NCBI GenBank assembly: GCA_949742895.1
Contig: CATJRT010000183.1
Coordinates: 1-6,287 of the forward strand
Direction of reading: 5' to 3'
DNA: 6,287 nt
Source of the DNA: an uncultured Eubacteriales bacterium
GTDB lineage: Bacteria; Bacillota_A; Clostridia; Oscillospirales; Oscillospiraceae
Under the pieces are notes generated by a model. The model did no database searches, was not told the origin of the DNA, and saw nothing but the letters and a program-made list of their open reading frames with translations. Made by a program: the position numbers and the translations under genes. Positions 5,512-6,287 of this stretch are shown one piece after another (the stretch's first letter is position 1; each line of letters begins with the position of its first letter).

Positions 5512-5910
5512 ATGAAACGCTTTTTAACTCTCATGCTTTTGGTGCTCTCGATGCTGTTTTCCCTGTCTAACTGTGGCTGCGGGGACATGGAGGCGGATCT
5601 GGTGTTCGTCAACGACTCGGACGCCGTCATCGTAACTGTCGTGGCAGATTTTTATGACCAGGACACCGGAACCCGGAACGCCGACAGAAGTCCTCTGAAA
5701 CGGGGCGAGAGCTTTGGCTTCGAGGCAGGCGAGTACCCAGTAACTGTGCTGGTCTACGACAGGGCGGTGTCCAACGTCAGCGAACAGGAGCTGGCGCAGA
5801 TTACCATCCAGGAAGCCCCGCCGGATGGGGAGCGCTGGTATGTCACCGCCCGGGATGGAGCATCTGGCCTGACCCTCAGCGTCAGCGAGCTGTGGCCGAA
5901 TGGAGTCTAA
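5512..5910 (+). CDS. Small secreted or lipid-anchored protein of unknown function
   Basis: The 132-residue product starts with a clear export signal: MKR, then a hydrophobic core (4-18), then SNCGCG. Cys21 or Cys23 could be lipidated, but the residue before Cys21 is Asn and the lipobox LSNC is poor, so lipid anchoring is uncertain. The mature part is acidic and beta-rich: ADLVFVNDSDAVIVTVVADFYD (28-49 region), then LKRGESFGFEAGEYPVTVLVYD, and finally ERWYVTARDG and LSVSELWPNGV. The pattern suggests a small Ig-like or beta-sandwich extracellular domain; no catalytic motif is seen and I do not recognise a named family. The ATG at 5512 follows AAAGGAG (5497-5503) at 8 bases. It sits 28 bases after the terminator, and I found no clear promoter of its own, so expression may depend on read-through. 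Confidence 0.85.
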   Translation: MKRFLTLMLLVLSMLFSLSNCGCGDMEADLVFVNDSDAVIVTVVADFYDQDTGTRNADRSPLKRGESFGFEAGEYPVTVLVYDRAVSNVSEQELAQITIQEAPPDGERWYVTARDGASGLTLSVSELWPNGV

Positions 5911-6110
5911 ACTTAGTGTTCGTCATACTATCCGGCACTGTGCGGACGGACTGCGGGCCAAGGCTGTGAGGCCGTACAGGGCAGATAAACCTCTTATAAC
6001 CCGTACGAGTACAGCAGGCCCCTGACCTGCAGCCCCGCTCCATCGCCTGGAGCGAAGGGCCGCTGCTGAACGGCTTACCCCGAAGAATACTATAAATTTT
6101 TCATTTTGCT
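5911..6110. other. Hairpin-rich spacer between the secreted-protein gene and ireB
   Basis: This stretch of about 200 bases has no open frame worth calling. It contains several inverted repeats: 5964-5967 with 5976-5979 (CTGT/ACAG); 5973-5977 with 6003-6007 (CGTAC/GTACG); 6014-6018 with 6026-6030 (GCAGG/CCTGC); and a strong 6036-6042 with 6048-6054 (CGCTCCA/TGGAGCG, loop TCGCC). The last helix is extended by 6033-6035 pairing with 6057-6059. No T-run follows, so it is not a simple terminator. It is not a tRNA, and it lacks the signature elements I would expect for a T-box, TPP or c-di-GMP riboswitch. An unclassified structured RNA is possible. Confidence 0.4.
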
Positions 6111-6111
6111 C

Positions 6112-6140
6112 TTTACTTTTTGACCTATGTGAGCTAAAAT
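6112..6140 (+). promoter_or_regulatory. Putative sigma-A promoter of ireB
   Basis: TTTACT (6112-6117) and TAAAAT (6135-6140) are 17 bases apart, in an AT-rich patch. TTGACC at 6120-6125 looks better alone but is only 9 bases from the -10. The predicted start near 6147 gives a leader of about 24 bases. Confidence 0.55.
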
Positions 6141-6170
6141 AAGAACAGTAGTTTCAAGGGGGTGCGCCTG

Positions 6171-6287
6171 TTGAGTCAAATGGATTATACACGCAAATTC
6201 AGCGTAAGTATTGACAAAGATCAGGAAATCAAAATGATCCTGACCTCTGTCTACAATTCCTTGCAAGAAAAGGGATATAACCCTATC
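6171..6287 (+). CDS. ireB: IreB family regulatory phosphoprotein (UPF0297), 3' end outside window
   Basis: The first 39 codons of a small conserved Firmicutes protein are visible. IreB is a cytosolic substrate of the Ser/Thr kinase IreK (PrkC type) in Enterococcus faecalis and modulates cephalosporin resistance; the B. subtilis homologue is YrzL. The segment VYNSLQEKGYNPI at the window edge matches the family's strongly conserved YDALQEKGYNPI. The family is about 85-90 residues, so roughly half is missing. The TTG at 6171 is favoured because AAGGGGG (6156-6162) lies 8 bases upstream; the in-frame ATG at 6180 would be 17 bases away. In many Firmicutes this gene follows alaS and precedes ruvX; alaS is not upstream here, and the gene seems to have its own promoter. 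Confidence 0.9.
   Translation, partial: MSQMDYTRKFSVSIDKDQEIKMILTSVYNSLQEKGYNPI

Noticed and set aside
5911..6110. tRNA, T-box or known riboswitch in the spacer before ireB.
   Set aside because: No T-loop GTTCGA-type motif, no T-box TGGNACC element, and no recognised ligand-binding core were found.
1..6287. CRISPR arrays, insertion sequences, phage or toxin-antitoxin modules.
   Set aside because: No spaced direct repeats, transposase motifs, phage genes or paired small ORFs of that type are visible. The DUF2975/HTH pair is a recognised non-toxin arrangement.

Overview
The window looks like chromosomal DNA from a spore-forming, fairly GC-rich member of the Clostridia, probably a gut Oscillospiraceae-type organism (Flavonifractor / Intestinimonas / Lawsonibacter style). 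The evidence is a spoIIAA-spoIIAB-sigF operon, AGGAGG-type ribosome binding sites, and a DUF2975 + small XRE-type regulator pair and IreB protein of Firmicutes type. The genus is inference. All complete genes lie on the + strand. Many long open frames exist on the - strand, but they are GC-driven shadows.

Layout. Positions 1-363 hold the 3' part of a gene for a small, probably exported protein of unknown function. It is followed by a second, decayed copy of the same family (about 398-710: no start codon, one frameshift), closed by a hairpin terminator at 722-776. After a gene-free spacer comes the early forespore control operon: spoIIAA (1005-1310), spoIIAB (1326-1784) and sigF (1781-2494). 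These encode the anti-anti-sigma factor, the anti-sigma kinase and sigma-F. A strong terminator-like hairpin (941-984) sits immediately upstream of spoIIAA, and a second hairpin covers the sigF ribosome binding site.

A 270-base, hairpin-rich spacer with no convincing gene separates sigF from its terminator (2768-2806). Next is a two-gene unit with an ATGA overlap: a SIR2-type NAD-dependent protein deacylase (2848-3570) and a CPBP-family intramembrane protease (3567-4466), ending in a perfect hairpin. A near-consensus sigma-A promoter (4572-4600) then drives a membrane DUF2975 protein (4622-5206) and its partner YozG-like HTH regulator (5216-5431), closed by another perfect hairpin. A small secreted or lipid-anchored protein of unknown function follows (5512-5910), then a second hairpin-rich spacer (5911-6110). 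The window ends inside ireB (6171 onward), the conserved phosphoprotein partner of the Ser/Thr kinase PrkC/IreK.

The spoIIA genes act as one circuit. SpoIIAB holds sigma-F inactive and phosphorylates SpoIIAA; unphosphorylated SpoIIAA releases sigma-F. The SIR2/CPBP pair and the DUF2975/HTH pair appear to be separate transcription units. No complete novel defence or mobile system is visible. The most open questions are the two structured spacers, the hairpin before spoIIAA, and the decaying tandem gene family at the left edge.
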